A stretch of DNA of 64,000 nt from Luscinia megarhynchos (GCA_034336665.1 CM067564.1:43476975-43540974), one strand, 5' to 3'; shown: positions 1 through 12,645, counted from the first letter of the stretch. Translations and numbers: made by a program. Notes: a model not told the origin generated them from the letters alone.

Positions 1-1007
1 CTGGTGGCTCATTCTTTGTGCTCCAACCCCCCAGCTCTCAATCTGGCCCCTTTTAAAAAGCAACATTTGCTGAGGATAAATCTTTCCAATGGCTCTGTTA
101 ATAGAGGAGCTGTATGACAGCTTTACAAATGGGCAAACTGGGGGTTGTTAGATTTTGTTGTTCTGATTTGGAATGGGAATGCAGGGATGGCTTTGGAAGA
201 ACAACTGGGAGCAGCCAGAGGTTTCAAAGCCCCTGGATTTGGGGTGGCAGTTTCTGTGAGCCTGCAAGAGCCAGGATCAGATGAGATGTGCAGCATCAGA
301 CAGCAAAGAGCCCCATCAGTGTCTGTGCCTGTGACTCCAATTAGTCCTGTCTGCCTCGTGCTGACATCCCAGTAAATCAGTGGGCAGATGGCACAATCCC
401 TCATTAGCATCCCACTGACTCCCCACTCTCCAGAGTGGGGGCAGCCATTAAATCCTAAAAAACACACCAGGGCAAAGGAAAATCCAAATTGAGGGTGTAA
501 CTCCAGAGCCCACTGGAGACAGGGCTGGAGCACCTTGGTGGAGAGAACCTGGGACAAGGTGAGATGTCCTGCTGTGGACACCTGGGGTGGGCAGCACAGC
601 CTGTGGCACCCCAGGGCACTGGGAGGAGTGCTCCTCTCACAGCAGCTGCATTTTCTGCCATCCAACGTGGAGAAAAGGCCAGGAGGGCCAGTCAAACATT
701 CCATAGCCTGTGTCCATGGAAGCATTTGGAGAAACACAGTACCATGGACAAGCCTGTGGAATTCCCAGACTGTCTCATTTAACAGCTGGAAACAAGGCAC
801 CATCACATCAGAAATCTCTGGCAGAACATGAACTCCCTCTATCCCAGTCAACATCAGGTCCATTCTTTCATCAAGCGACCCTCTTTTCACATTTTAGTCA
901 TGTAGCCAAAAATGTTGGTAAGATCCTGAAACACATGGGATGGAGTAGAACACAGATCCCAGGTCATTCCCATACCTTATTGCCTGACTTGAGAATCTGG
1001 GTGGGAC
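1..1007. other. Unique DNA, no feature recognised
   Basis: No repeat signature, splice-bounded frame or RNA gene is visible. Frames on both strands up to 255 codons are open mainly because the DNA is GC-moderate and low in TA; none looks like a protein family. Confidence 0.5.
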
Positions 1008-1430
1008 AATCACAGAACCCTTCAGGTTGGAAAAGTGCTCTGAGATCATCCAGTCCAACCATTCCCAGCTCTGCCAAGGCCATCCATGTCCCCAAGTGCC
1101 ACCTCCACAGGGCTTGGAAATCCCTGCAGGAATGGGGATTCCACCCCTGCCTTGGGCATTTCCAGTGCCTGACCACCCTTTCCATGAAGGAATTTTCCCT
1201 GAAATCCACCCTGAGGGTCCCCTGGCCCACCCTGAGGCTGTTCCCTCTCCTCCTGTCCCTGTTCCTGGAGCAGAGCCCGACCTGGGGCTGTCCCCTCCTG
1301 TCAGGGACTTGTGCAGAGCCACAAGGGCCCCCCTGATCCCCCTTTTCTGCAGGCTGAGCCCCTTCCCAGCTCCCCCAAACCCTTCCCAGCTCCATTCCCT
1401 GCCCTGCACCCCTCCAGCTCTCTCCTGTTG
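1008..1430 (-). mobile_element. CR1 3' fragment (minus strand)
   Basis: Read on the minus strand it carries the CR1 run GGGCTCAGCCTG.AGAAAAG, then the segment CACAAGTCCCTGACAGGAGG, the GGAACTGCCC-like region, and the terminal GATGATCTCAGAGCACTTTTCCAACC. It matches the plus-strand copy at 43,560-43,930 almost module for module, so the two belong to one subfamily. Confidence 0.9.
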
Positions 1431-1677
1431 GTGGCTGTCCCCAGGATCCCAGGTGTCCCTCAGGGGACAGTCCCTGCCCTGGGGCTGGCACAGCTCATTG
1501 GACTCTTGCCCACCTGGACACAAGAGTTTTAGCCACACTCAGTCCCGTGGAAATTATGACAGAGGAGTGGGGACAACACAAATCCCTGCAGGACACCCAG
1601 GTCAGGAATCACACACCCAACAATCAATAGGAGCACAAGAACTTTTTCCTTTCTCACCAACCCTGGGCATGCAACAC

Positions 1678-1850
1678 CCCAGAGAAGAAAAAACAGGTTT
1701 TCCAGAGCAGCTGTGGCTGCCCCTGGATCCTTGGAAGTGTCCAAGGCCAGGCTGGTGGGGTCTGGGTCACCCTGGGGAAGGTGTCCCTGCCCATGGCAGG
1801 GGTGGAATGAGATGAATTTTCAGGTCCCTCCCAACCCAAACCATTCTGTG
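1678..1850 (+). mobile_element. CR1 3' end (plus strand)
   Basis: It starts at the frequent truncation point CAGAGCAGCTGTGGCTGCC. It continues through GGAAGTGTCCAAGGCCAGG and GTCCCTGCCCATGGCAGGG, and ends at TCCCAACCCAAACCATTC. Confidence 0.9.
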
Positions 1851-2159
1851 CTGCTCAGTTCCAGGTGTTTGCACAGGAACACAAAGATCCTGTTTATAAA
1901 GAGCTGCCAGGGTAACAATTCTGCACTTTTGAGGTCGAGATCACAAATCCAGCCAGGTGACTTTAACCTACTCACAGCTGCAAGCTAATCACTGTCATTA
2001 GTTAATTGTCTGAAGAACTGAGCTGAGTGGGACACACCAATATTGCCATTTAGGAACTCAAGAATCAGTGATCAAAGACCCAGCTGTGCTCCAGGCTCCC
2101 ATCATTAATAAATTCACAGCTAGGCCACAGACCCAGAATTTGCAGCTCAAAATACTCAA

Positions 2160-2340
2160 AATGCTCAAAAAAACCCCAAAAACCAACCAACCAACAACAA
2201 CAAAAAAAAACCACAAACAAAAAACTACAAACAAACAAAAAACCCAACAAAAACCAAAACAACAACAACAACAAAACCACAACAAAAACCACGAATAAAA
2301 GGGAAAAAACCCAACAAAAAAAAAGAAAAAAAAATTGGAG
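2160..2340 (+). repeat. A-rich low-complexity tract
   Basis: About 180 bp of A and AAC/AACA units with very little G or T, including a short run of CAA triplets. It could be the degraded tail of a retroposed sequence, but no source body is recognisable on its 5' side. Confidence 0.8.
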
Positions 2341-3417
2341 GTTTCCCACATGAAGGAATTTATGGCAAGCATTTATGGCAGGATTTTGTTGCTCCTCTGC
2401 AGGGGTGAGAGGAGGCTCAGTGGGCTCCTTTTACAAGGAGAGGTGTTTGCAGGATGTGTTTGAGGAAAACAGAACCAGCTTCCAGAGGAAACAGAAATGA
2501 AAAACTGGGATCTGGGATTGCCTTGGATCATCCACCTCATTTGGCTGGGCCAGGTTAATGAGGAGAATGGATTTGCAATATTCCTGTGCTACTAGGAGGC
2601 AGCAAATTTGGACAAATTGGATGCTGTGCCTCCATTAAGGATCCCATTCCTCTTCTCCAAAGAGTGAAGACATTTGTTCCAATGGCCTCAACACCAGGAG
2701 TTACATCACTCCAAACCAAACTAATTCCACTAATTCCCATTTGTGGCTGATTTTTTCCCCCCAACTCCTGCTCCTCAAACCTGGAATGAGGAATTCCTGA
2801 CAGCTGCTGTCTCCTGCCCAGGCTCTTGGCTTCTGCCCACAGAGTGATCCTTACAAATCACATTTAATTCATTACCTAATAAAGCTCCTGCAAATAAGAG
2901 CACAAACACACCCACACTGCCAGTGGGAAAACGATTTCCTGCCCCTGGGAAATGTCATTGGATGTTCATGTGTGTGTCAGGTTGATTATCCCATAATTAC
3001 AGTGCACAGCTGACACAAGGAGCAGATCTGGTTCTTTCAACATGGAATTGTGGAAGATGGGGCTGGAAGGACAGAGTAAGGCACACTCTGGCTCTTAATT
3101 ACAGATTATCAGATCAAAGGGGAGTGTTCTGGTGTGAGAAGAAATTATCTTTACACACAGAGACAGAGCAGACCCGAGTGCAGGAACATCCCTCTCAAAT
3201 CCAGCTGGGAGAGGCTGCTCAGATATTTGTGAGGTTGTAGAGAATTCCCATCCCATAATGAGAGGCACAAAGTGCCTGGTGACTCTGCCACTGTCCTCAT
3301 CCTCCCCCTGCCACAATCCAGTGCTTGGAAAGGTTCAGGTCCCATCCTTTTCCATGGGAAGGTCACGTGGGTGATGCTTCCCTGCATCTGGGATCTCTCC
3401 TGAGGCTTCTGGAATGG
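2341..3417. other. Unique DNA, nothing recognised
   Basis: No repeat or gene signature was found. The AT-rich stretch at about 2,940-3,010 is the only compositional change. Confidence 0.4.
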
Positions 3418-3592
3418 TTTGGGTTGGAAGGGATGGGATGGGATAATGGGATGGGATGGGATAATGGGATAATGGGATGGGATGGGATCCATGGGATGGG
3501 ATAAGGGGATGGGATCCATGGGATGGGATAAGGGGATGGGATAATGGGATGGGATGGGATAATGGGATGGGATCCATGGGATGGGATGGCAG
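3418..3592 (+). repeat. GGGAT/GGATA pentanucleotide array
   Basis: An impure tandem array of GGGAT and GGATA units. Inside it a 27-bp higher-order unit containing GGATCCATGGG is repeated at 3,485 and 3,512, with a third partial copy near 3,570. A CR1-like GGTTTGGGTTGGAAGGGATG sits at its left edge, so the array may have grown from a CR1 3' end. Confidence 0.85.
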
Positions 3593-4424
3593 CCCCCCTC
3601 TGTTATGGGATGGGGCCACACTCAGAACTTCAGGATTTTCCAAAGGGATGCTCCAGAGGCACAGTGCCAGGAAGTCATTAGCCTAATTAACTCTTCACTG
3701 TCAATCAAAGAGTTCTTCCTAATCCAGCCACGACTCCACAAGCACAGGGTCAGTCAGAGCTCGAGGTTTTCCAGAGGAATGGCAAAACCCCACATTTATT
3801 GGGTTACAAGGATGTTACTGCACTGAGGGTGGGAATTCTTCCAGTCTGAATTCAGAAGTCTGCCTTCAAATAAAGCCTCATGTTTGTGTTTATATTCCTT
3901 CAGGGCATGACACAGCTCTGAGCTTGGGAAGCTGAGAGAGGTGGAAATAAATCCTGGGAACCACCAAGTTATTCAGCAGCAATCTGAGAAAATATGAGTG
4001 GGTTTTTCTGATGTAAACCCTGCCTTTGTGGCCACCTGCACTGTAAATTGTGCTCAGTTTCCTTATACTCTCGCCTTACAACACCCAATTCTTTTCAATT
4101 ACCAAAAAAGAGGGAAAAAAAATGTGTACAATGTAGCAATGCAGCTTCATGGATATGATGGATGTTACAGCAGTTTTAGTTTGGATTTTTTCCATGAATT
4201 TTTATTGCCCTGAGCTGTAAGAACTGCACCAGGAATCCTAATAACTTGTCCTAACTCATCCAGCCCTCTGTGAATCATTTCAGTCCTCTGCATACTTCAT
4301 CTTTTTCCTCTAACTAATAGTGCTTGAACACTGTGAATAATTTATTATTCAGCCAAATTTATGATTATGCTGATTCTTTTTCTTGTAAAGAAATACATTT
4401 TCAGAATATATTGATTTCAGCTGG
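3593..4424. other. Unique DNA, nothing recognised
   Basis: Moderately AT-rich single-copy sequence. No splice-bounded frame or repeat was identified. Confidence 0.4.
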
Positions 4425-4525
4425 AAGGGTTCCAGGTTGGACAGGGCTTGGCATAGTGGAAGGAGTTTCTTCCCGTGGCAGGGGGTTGGAACTGGGTGAT
4501 TTTCAAATTCCTCTATTTTAATGGG
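4425..4525 (+). mobile_element. Short CR1 3' end
   Basis: It has GGTTGGACAGGGCTTGG, then a TAGTGGAAGG step, then GGCAGGGGGTTGGAACTGG and a decayed GTGATTTTCAAATTCCTC end. It is more diverged than most copies here. Confidence 0.8.
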
Positions 4526-6300
4526 ATGTTCCACCTTCAGCTGATCAATTTAAATACCTGTGATGTCATTTAATTATAGAATTTAGGGAAGATTGAATCC
4601 CAACCTCTGCCTTATCCCTGAGACAGAAACTCCAGTGAGGAGAGGAGGAAGAAGAATCCAAGAGCTCTGCTCTCCTTGGATTTTTCCCCTTGAACATCAG
4701 CATGCAGCACTCAGCCCCAATGAAATAACACCTGAAAAAAAACCTCCTCTGAGTTCCTCCCACTCTCTATTTATTTACACCCCCATGCCCTTATCAATGA
4801 AATCATAATTGCACTGATAGCAGCACAGCAGCAGCAGATGGGCCCATGGAAAATGTTAAATAAACCCGAGATTCTGCCAAGTCAATGAATCCAATGGGTT
4901 ATAAATATTTCTTTCCATATCACAAACACACATTATTTGAGATTAGGCTCTACCTAAGTAGCTCCTGATCAGTTTATCTTTGAAAGCTGAGGGATTTGGG
5001 AGATGTGCATTTCTCAGGAGGAGTTTTTGAGAGGAGCAAAAAGTGGGAAGAAATGGGACAAAAAGGGAGGAAAAAGGAGAAATGGCAGAATGAGAACAGA
5101 AAGTTTCTGGTCGGTGGCAGGTCTCAGGGATCCCTGAATTTGTGCAAAAATAGGGACAGGAGGAAGGAAAATCCCATAAATCATGAAGAATTTCCATCCA
5201 GCACTGTGGGAATTAAAGCCATGGGGATATTCATGGGATGGGGATTGAGGAGACAGAATACAAAATACAGAATATAAAATTGTGTGGGAAGCAAATTCCA
5301 AAAGTGATTAACAACATTCAGCAGAATTAGCTGAAAACTGAGGACATGCAGAGCTCAGAGATGCTCTGATTAAAAATTGCTGCAAAAGTTTAAGATCAAG
5401 TTAAGGAATAAACTCTTGATCCTGGACTAGTGGAAGACATAAGGAGAAAAAATGGATTGGATTGGAGGTTTTAATTAAATAGAAAAAACCCAAACACCTT
5501 CTGTGTTTCTTCACCCATTTAATTCATACCTGCTTTAGGATCAGGGTATGGAAATGGAAAAATATTGGATTTATATCTCAACAGGTGCACTCAGCATTAA
5601 AAAGGTCCCACCCTGAATCTCCATCCAAAAACCTCCTCAGCACTCCTTGGATTTACAAAGCCTTGTGTTGACAGTAGAGCAGGGTCTGAATGAAGCCAAG
5701 AAAAGTTAATTAAAAAATAATAATGTCCCTCGTACTTGATCCCTCCTGCTGTGCTCTCCTCTCACCTCCTTCGTTTGCCACAGTCTCAAAGACCTGAGCA
5801 CCCAAAAATTAAGTTAATGAGAAGAAAAGGCAAGGAAAGGCATCCCCAGGAAAAAACAAAGAGCTTTCCTTCCATTATTCCATCTGAACAGGATGGACAC
5901 ATGATTAAAAAAACTGAAACTCTTCCCAGAGCTTGGCCAGATTTCAAAGGCTGCTTGGAAAGGATGGAAAGAAGGATTGAGACAATTGGCCTGGAACATT
6001 CCATGAAGTTCCTCTCTGTCAGTCCTGAACTCCTCTAGACACAGGGAATTCCTCCACTTCCCTAAAAACGATCTCTAAAGATTTTATGAAGGTCAGACCA
6101 CTGAAGAGGAAAAAAAACCAAGATCCTCAAAACTGTTCCTGACCTTTGGGGTGGTTCTATGGACCTGCACAAACCCTGAGCACGTTTCCCTCTTTGTAAA
6201 ATTTGAACCCCCTTCTAAAATATGTCATGGATTAGTGATTATTGGGAAAAATAGAGAATGGATGAAAGCCAGACAGGAGTCCAACACAGCACACATGCCC
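4526..6300. other. Unique AT-rich DNA
   Basis: About 1.8 kb with no recognisable repeat body. Frames of up to 100 codons look random in composition. Confidence 0.4.
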
Positions 6301-6432
6301 AGAAAAAAAAAATTAGTAATAATTAAAAAAACAAAAACAAAACAAAACAAAAAAATCCCAAACCAAACCAAATAAAAAAAAAAAAAACCAACAAAAATAC
6401 CCCCAAAAAACAAAACAAAAAAAGCAAAAATA
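6301..6432 (+). repeat. A-rich low-complexity tract
   Basis: Runs of A with AAC, AAAC and AAT units, ending eight bases before a CR1 fragment. Its composition is very like the tract at 2,160-2,340. Confidence 0.8.
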
Positions 6433-6439
6433 GCAAAGA

Positions 6440-6560
6440 CAGAAGTCTCCAAGTGCCACCTGCACAGGGCTTTGAAATCCCTCAGGGATTTCAGGGATCC
6501 TGCCCTTCCAATGCTTTTCCAACCTCTTCCAGCCCTTTCCATGAAGAATCCAGCAAAATA
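6440..6560 (-). mobile_element. CR1 internal fragment
   Basis: It contains CCAAGTGCCACCTGCACAGG, AAATCCCTCAGGGATT and CCCTTTCCATGAA, the same modules as in the 1,008-1,430 copy, with intervening losses. Confidence 0.75.
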
Positions 6561-7675
6561 CAGACCTCAGATTTCTTGCTTTATCTCCCAGTTTTTTATA
6601 TTCCAAATAAACCCCCAAATGAGTGACAATGACAGAGCACAAGGGATGAGAGGATGTTGAACAATGCCTGGAAAATCAATTTCCAACTGCTGGTTTTGTT
6701 ATTCAGATTTAAGAAAAAACACCCCTCACATAAAGGACTCTGTGTTTGAGCTATTGAGAAGCCAGAGACAAAATGCAAAATTCAGCAGCATCGAGTAAAC
6801 TATTACAAAATATCAATTTATAGACAAGCTCATTAAATGTTTTGTATTCAAGCTTTTTGCTTGTACAGTAAAAGTGGCAACTGGATATAAATTTCACTCA
6901 GAAACTCGCAGCTTGCAAAAACAAAAGTACAATGTAACTTTGGAATGGAAATTTCACCTCCAAAGATAATTTCCCATTGCTAGCTCTCACCAGTGCATGA
7001 ATTATCCTCTCAGGGATGCATAAATAGGATTTGTTTGATTGCTTGATCAGCTCTTAATTTTATCAAATCTTCTGGAGCAGTGGGAGACATCCCAGGGATA
7101 TTTGGAGATTCCTTGTTTGAAGACATAGCAGAGACAAAATTTTATCACTCCTATAGAGGAGCAGGGCCTGACCATGAAATCATAATTAATGCCAAAACAA
7201 TCTCTGAAGCAGCCAGGAAAGGGACAAATTAGTAGGAAAATATTGCCAGCATTTTATTTAAATGAACTTTGAAAAAGTCTGGTGTGACAGGAGCAGTATT
7301 GGAGCCCAATAAGGGATTAAAATTAAATGGAGCAATTACAGCAAAATTTGATCAAATACAGGATTAGATGGAGCAATTACAGCAAAATTTGTTGGAAAAA
7401 AGACACAAAGTTTGTCACCATCACTGCTCTGAAGCCACAATTCCAAGTGATCCTGAGCTGCAGGACACTTGCCAAGAGTCCTGGTTTTCAAGAGAAATCC
7501 AGCCAGGTGAATTTTCCTGCTCTAAAATTCCTGGGAGGGATTTCCCAGTTCAGTGTGTTCCAGATCCAGCTGTGATTTCCAGGTCACTCTGGATTCCCAA
7601 CCAAACCAAGAAATTCCCCCCACTCTGGGATTCCTCCCCTTGGGCTGTGAGAGGCAGCTGAGGGTGAGGAGTCCC
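6561..7675. other. Unique DNA with a 41-bp-period direct duplication
   Basis: A 24-bp segment starting ATGGAGCAATTACAG occurs at 7,327-7,350 and exactly again at 7,368-7,391. The rest is AT-rich single-copy DNA. Confidence 0.6.
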
Positions 7676-7762
7676 AAATTCACAAATATTTCAAGTTGGA
7701 AGGGACCCACAAGGATCAAATCCAACTCTCAGAACATCAGCTGGAGACAACTTTGTCCCACC
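7676..7762 (-). mobile_element. CR1 3' terminal fragment
   Basis: It has AAGTTGGAAGGGACCCACAA, then GATCAAATCCAACTC, which is the minus-strand view of a CR1 3' end. Confidence 0.75.
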
Positions 7763-8850
7763 AAACCTCAAGGCCAGCAAAAAAACAGACAAAGAACTTG
7801 GTAAACCAGGAATGACACAAAACCAGGCTGATTTTTTAGAGAAATAGATCTGAGAAACTTGGTTTTTTTTCTGAGAAGGAGGAGAAATTCTGGTTGAATT
7901 CTGGTGAGTTTTCCTTTGGCTGGGAATTTCTATCTCCACATTTCTCAACAAGTGGAACTGTTGGATAAATTCCATGACAGTGCTGGGAGATGAGAGCAGC
8001 ACCACTGGAAAAAAAAAAAATCTTCAAATTTCTATAGAAAAGCAGGAGATGGGAGAAATTCAGAAATATTCCAGGAAATATCCCTCTCACCATGCTGAAT
8101 TTGAGCCCAGCAGGAATTCCAGCCCTGCCCATGGCATCTGGGACAGGCTCTGCTGAGTGTCAAAGCATCTCTTGGATATTCACTGTTAATCCTGGCAAAC
8201 TCCAATTAGGGGAGGAGGGGGGAGGCAGCTCTTGTGTCCTTCACTTTTCCAGCCTGGATGAGTCCTGACAGCCCATGATTGCTGCAGACAGCCCCTAATT
8301 AACTGTCATTAGCAAACACATGTCAGGGCTCAGGGCTGGATCTGCTAATTTACCTCCAGAATACTAAAAACCGCCTTGAAGCTGGTGAGTGAGTTTTGTT
8401 GTCTTATTAAACATTCCCTACCTCCCCAATTCCTCAAGCCTCCTGTTTGGAATAAGTGATGGATTAAAAGTGTTTCTCTTCCTCCTCCTTGCTGTAGGCA
8501 GCCCTAAGAAGGATGAGAACACAAACACAGGGAAAAGTGGGAGCTCTGCAGAACCAGGAGGTGACAAATGAAATAATTCTATTCAAACCACCACACTGAA
8601 TGTGCAGCTGAGTTTTGTGGAGCCCCCTGCACAGTCAGACTTGAGTTCTATCTTATTTTTATTAATTAGAGTGGGCTTAAATTAATCCAGCTCTGTTTCT
8701 GCAAGCACGTGGAGGAGCAGAGGAGCTGGATGGAAACCTCTCCATGGAATTCTGGTGACATCGACCCATTTGCTGCACAAAGTCACCCAAAGGAAGACAG
8801 ATTTATGGACTCAGGTATGAATTTAAGGGGCTAAAAGATAATTCTTCCCT
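7763..8850. other. Unique DNA, partly homeobox-motif rich
   Basis: At 8,200-8,400 there is a run with CTAATTAACTGTCATTAGC and other TAAT cores. This resembles vertebrate conserved non-coding elements, but I cannot test conservation. The weak exon candidate is at 8,706-8,814. Confidence 0.3.
8706..8814 (+). other. Weak candidate exon
   Basis: A plus-strand acceptor (GCTCTGTTTCTGCAAG) and a donor (TCAG|GTATGA) bracket 109 nt that is open in two of three frames. One reads HVEEQRSWMETSPWN and on to FMDS. Two open frames mean low discriminating power. It could be a non-coding RNA exon or chance. Confidence 0.15.
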
Positions 8851-8854
8851 GTGA

Positions 8855-9042
8855 GGGTGCAGAGCCTTGGAGTGGAATTCTCAGAGCAGCTGTGGCAGCC
8901 CCTAAATCCCTGGAAATGTCCAGGGCCAGGTTGGATGGGGCTTGGAGCAGCCTGGGATGGTGGTAGCTGTCCCTGCCCATGGATGGGGTGGCACTGGATG
9001 ATTTTAAGGTCCCTTCCAACCCAAACCATTCCAGGATTCTTT
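8855..9042 (+). mobile_element. CR1 3' end
   Basis: It begins at TCTCAGAGCAGCTGTGGCAG and contains GGCCAGGTTGGATGGGGC. It ends TCCCTTCCAACCCAAACC, followed by a short ATTCC tail. Confidence 0.92.
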
Positions 9043-11404
9043 GGTATCTGTTTTAGCCCTTCCTTCACTGCTGTGGAGGCTGGTGATGCTCATGGGAGGT
9101 TCTGACCCCGTTGCCAGCTGCTCTGGAATTCCTTTAATCACTCCCTCCTGAGGGTACCACCAGCAGGATTCCACCAAAGAAATCTTTATTTAACTTTTCC
9201 TTCGTGCTTATACAGCGAAATATTCTCATCCCCTTCTCCAGGTGGGCAACAGAAGTGCAAAGAGACTGAGGGGTCCACCTGATGTTTTTCACACAAAAAC
9301 ATTGAGGTAAAGCAGAATCCTCCAATGAACCGTGATGGTTTTGGGAATTTTGGGAACTGGTTCAAATCCCTGAGATGTTCCTTGTGTGGGAAGGCAAGAG
9401 AAATGATGGCTGGAAATGATTCCTGAAACAGAGATTCCCACTAATGGGCATTTCCAGCAGTTCTCATTAATGTCATTATTGATCCTTCCACTTCTCTTTA
9501 TTTTCTCCTGTGATTCTTCAATTTCCTCTCTTTTTTTGCCCTGTGATTTTTCAATTACAATATCCAACAGTGCCCTCGTGCCCATCGCTGTGTACAGAGG
9601 AGCAAATCCCTCATTTCTGTAAAATGCCCATTTCCTGGCACATTTTCCATGGTGATTATGAACAGACAAGGTGCATTTTGAACATTTGCTCAGCAAAGCT
9701 CTTCAGGCCATGCTGTGGATGCACTTTGCAATTCTTGCTGGTTCCACTCCTCTACTCCCAAGGGAACTCAGTCACAGGGCAGAATTCAAACCACAGGTGA
9801 AAAATGCCACAATGGAGGACATAACCATGAGCCAAATTCTAAATTTGTCTTTTTAAACAAAATCTTTCTGCTGATTTTGTGGCAGAGTTGAAAATAACTG
9901 CAACTAGTGAATGTTTAAGATGAATAGATGGGCTTGTGTGTGAATTACACAGGATTCCAGGAGAGTTTGCATTTCCTGCCCAGTTTCATTTCAGAGTGTA
10001 AGAAGGCACAGAAGGACTTTTTGGGCCCCACACATTCATTAATATTCTGCTCATCTTCTGATGAAGTTCCCATTCAATTGAAAAATGCATTGAAGTTTCC
10101 CATTTCTTGAAAAATGCAAAGAAACATCCCCAACCTTCCTGGGATGAGGACAAATCCTCCCCATCTCCCTCTATAATCCTGGTCATGTTTTTATTTTCCT
10201 TCAGGAGAATTATTTCCTCCATCTGCTCCTCCTGTAGGAGTTGCTTCCTCCTTTTCCTGCTTTCCCAAGGTTCCCAACTAAAACACATTTATCCAAATAC
10301 CGAAAACATTTTGCAGAATTGATCAGCAACTCAAATAAGCAACAACCTGCAGAAGTCAAAGCCCAAAAGATTTCTCAGACAGAGAGAGACACAACCCAGA
10401 TGGGTGTGGGTGTGTGGATGAACACAAACCCTACTGATAAATAACAATACTTGGTTATTAACTCCCTTCTGGAACATGATTCAAGATGTTTATGGCATCA
10501 CTTTCCTCTCTGTTTTAGGGACTGAACAGAAATTAACCCCTGGAATGGGCACAGCATTAAAACCCTGACAAGGCTCTGGCTGTGTAATGTGTTTATAGCT
10601 CTCTGCATTAAAAAAAAAATAATTAAAAGCTTGGTAAAAGGTCAGAAATTGCACAGGGTTACATTTTTCTAGCATGAGAAAGCAGTTTCTTTCCAAAGCC
10701 TGAAGACAAATGTACTTTTTCTTTGTCAGATGGAAAAAGGTCTTGGAGGGTGATAAATAGCAGAGCTGTCCAATTTTGTAATCCAGTCAGAAAAAATAGA
10801 CATCTTTGTGCTGAGGTACAAATCAAACCAGCTTTTTCTTTCTTTGCTTAATCACCAATTAAAAATACAATATATTATGTGAAGTTTCAGGTAATCTAAA
10901 TTGAATTTTATTCACATTAAGGAATGGAACCTCTCATTTGACAAAAACGAAGCAACTATTCTTTTGGAGAGCCCACAGAATCAGTAATTTAGTTGAACTG
11001 GAAAGTGTGTGGCTTCTCAGAAAAGAATTACACTGCTGATTGTGTTAAGCAAATAATAATTAACACAAGTACATACAGCTCTAATTAGCGAGGAACTTAA
11101 TTAAACAAATACACCAGCACAGCAAAAGGCATAACAAAGTAATTGTACAGCCTTGCCAACGTGGCTCTTATTTTTACACAATGATTATAAAACAATTTTG
11201 GGTAGAGAAGAGCAGAAATCAGGCTCTGCCCAGCCCCTCTGATCCCAGGAAATGATGTGGAATTCCCTGCACTGCCTGGAATTCCCTGCATTGTCCCATC
11301 CCTGTGAATTCTCTACGACATGGAAGAGCTGTGCACAAAAACTTTGAACAGTGCTGGTTTTCAGGATTATGAAGGAAAATTCCTGATCCCTAAATTAAAA
11401 TACT
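9043..11404. other. Unique AT-rich DNA
   Basis: About 2.4 kb without recognisable repeats. It includes TAAT-rich sequence around 10,840-11,110. No tRNA, splice-bounded frame or LINE body was found. Confidence 0.4.
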
Positions 11405-12108
11405 TGCCTTGGCTTGCAAAGCAGGATGTGACCAGCAGTGTGAATTCTTTCATCACCTGTTAAACCGGGTGGGGCAGTGATCCTTATCTCCATGGGAGAT
11501 ATCTTCTGTTAATGGGCCATCTTTAAAACCATCTTTATCTTCCCCACAGCCCATCCTCCCTCCAGGAGATATCTCCTGTTCATGGCCATGGAGTCCCAGG
11601 GCATGACTGATCAAATTCCATCATCCCACTGGGAGATGCTCCAGCCAGGGCAGGAGCCAAGCCTTTCCTACCCAGAGAAAAACTGAGATTTGGGACACCA
11701 AGGCACCTTCTTTCCACTGCATTCCAGAGGAAAACCAGACCCTTCCACATCATCCCTGCACCTTCAGAGGAAACTGCACCTTCTCCAGGAGCACTGCTCC
11801 AGCTGAACCACATCTGCCACTGCAGGAGGATGCAGCCACCATTGAATGGGACTGCTGCCAACACCCTGCCTGACTGACGGGTGTCAGCTTGGATTCTGAC
11901 TCTGGCAGGGTTTGGGATTGTTCTTTGTAATGCTGCATTTCTATTTTAATTTTCCTAGTAAAGAACTGTTATTCCTAATTCCCATCTCTTTGTCTGAGAG
12001 CCCCTCAATTTCAAAATGATAATGATTTGAAGGAAGTGGGTTTACATTTTCCATTTCAAGAGAGGATCCTGCCTTTCTTAACAAACATCTGTCTTTCAAA
12101 CCAAGACA
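11405..12108 (+). mobile_element. Solo LTR, copy A of a ~0.7 kb family
   Basis: It is collinear with the LTRs at 18,930, 21,544 and 32,021 across its whole length. Shared landmarks are GGATGTGACCAGCAGTG near the 5' end, GATCAAATTCCATCATCCC, GACTGACGGGTGTCAGC and a 3' end TTTCAAACCAAGACA. The polyadenylation hexamer position reads AGTAAA. About 30 bp of the segment CAGCTGGGCAATC is missing near 11,500. No target duplication is clear (ATACT on the left, ACAAT on the right), suggesting decay. No retroviral internal region flanks it. Confidence 0.85.
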
Positions 12109-12227
12109 ACAATATAAAAGTTCAATTTGTCACCTCTAACCCTTTATCTTGTTCTGGCAGCCTGGGAAATGCACCCTGATGTTGAGGCATGGAATTATGG
12201 AAGAGCTGAATTTGCAGGATTGTCCAA

Positions 12228-12345
12228 GGCAGTGTCCAGGTGGGTTTTGGGGGGATCTTCAAGGATGAAAATTCCACAACCTGCCTGGGTCACCTGCTCC
12301 AGAGATTTGACACCCTCACAGGGAAAACATTTTTCCTGATGTTCA
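12228..12345 (-). mobile_element. CR1 fragment
   Basis: GTCCAGGTGGGTTTTGGGGG and AGATTTGACACCCTCACAGG then TTTTTCCTGATGTTCA match CR1 modules, diverged. It is followed directly by a second CR1 piece that repeats equivalent modules, so these are two insertions. Confidence 0.75.
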
Positions 12346-12349
12346 CAGA

Positions 12350-12645
12350 GTCCAGGGATGGGTCAGGCTGGAAAGGATCACAGTGGGACCACCTGGTCCC
12401 AGCTCCCTGCTCCAGCAGGGCCACCCCAGAGCACTGGCACAGAACTGCATCCAGAAAACTCTGGAGTATCCCCAGGGAAGGAGATTCCACCCCCTCCATG
12501 CTCAATTAATTCCAGGGCTCTGTCACTGCACAGGGAAGAAGGTTTTCCTCATGTCCAGGTGGAATTCCCTCACATTCAAATGGAATGTCCTGACTGCAAT
12601 CCCTGGTTTCAGGCCTGCAGACACCAAGTCCATGGTATCAAGCAT
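12350..12645 (-). mobile_element. CR1 fragment
   Basis: Starts CAGGCTGGAAAGGATCACAG (CR1 3' end seen in reverse). It then runs through GAGCACTGGCACAGAACTGC, GAAGGAGATTCCACC and CTCATGTCCAGGTGGAA. Confidence 0.85.

Noticed and set aside
9359..9369. GGTTCAAATCC, the T-arm consensus of tRNA genes and SINEs
   Set aside because: No A-box, acceptor stem or cloverleaf pairing in the preceding 80 bases.
11580..11938. Recurrent 60-109-codon frames in the LTR copies (also near 19.1, 21.7 and 32.3 kb)
   Set aside because: Shared only because the LTR sequence is shared; LTRs do not carry these as genes.
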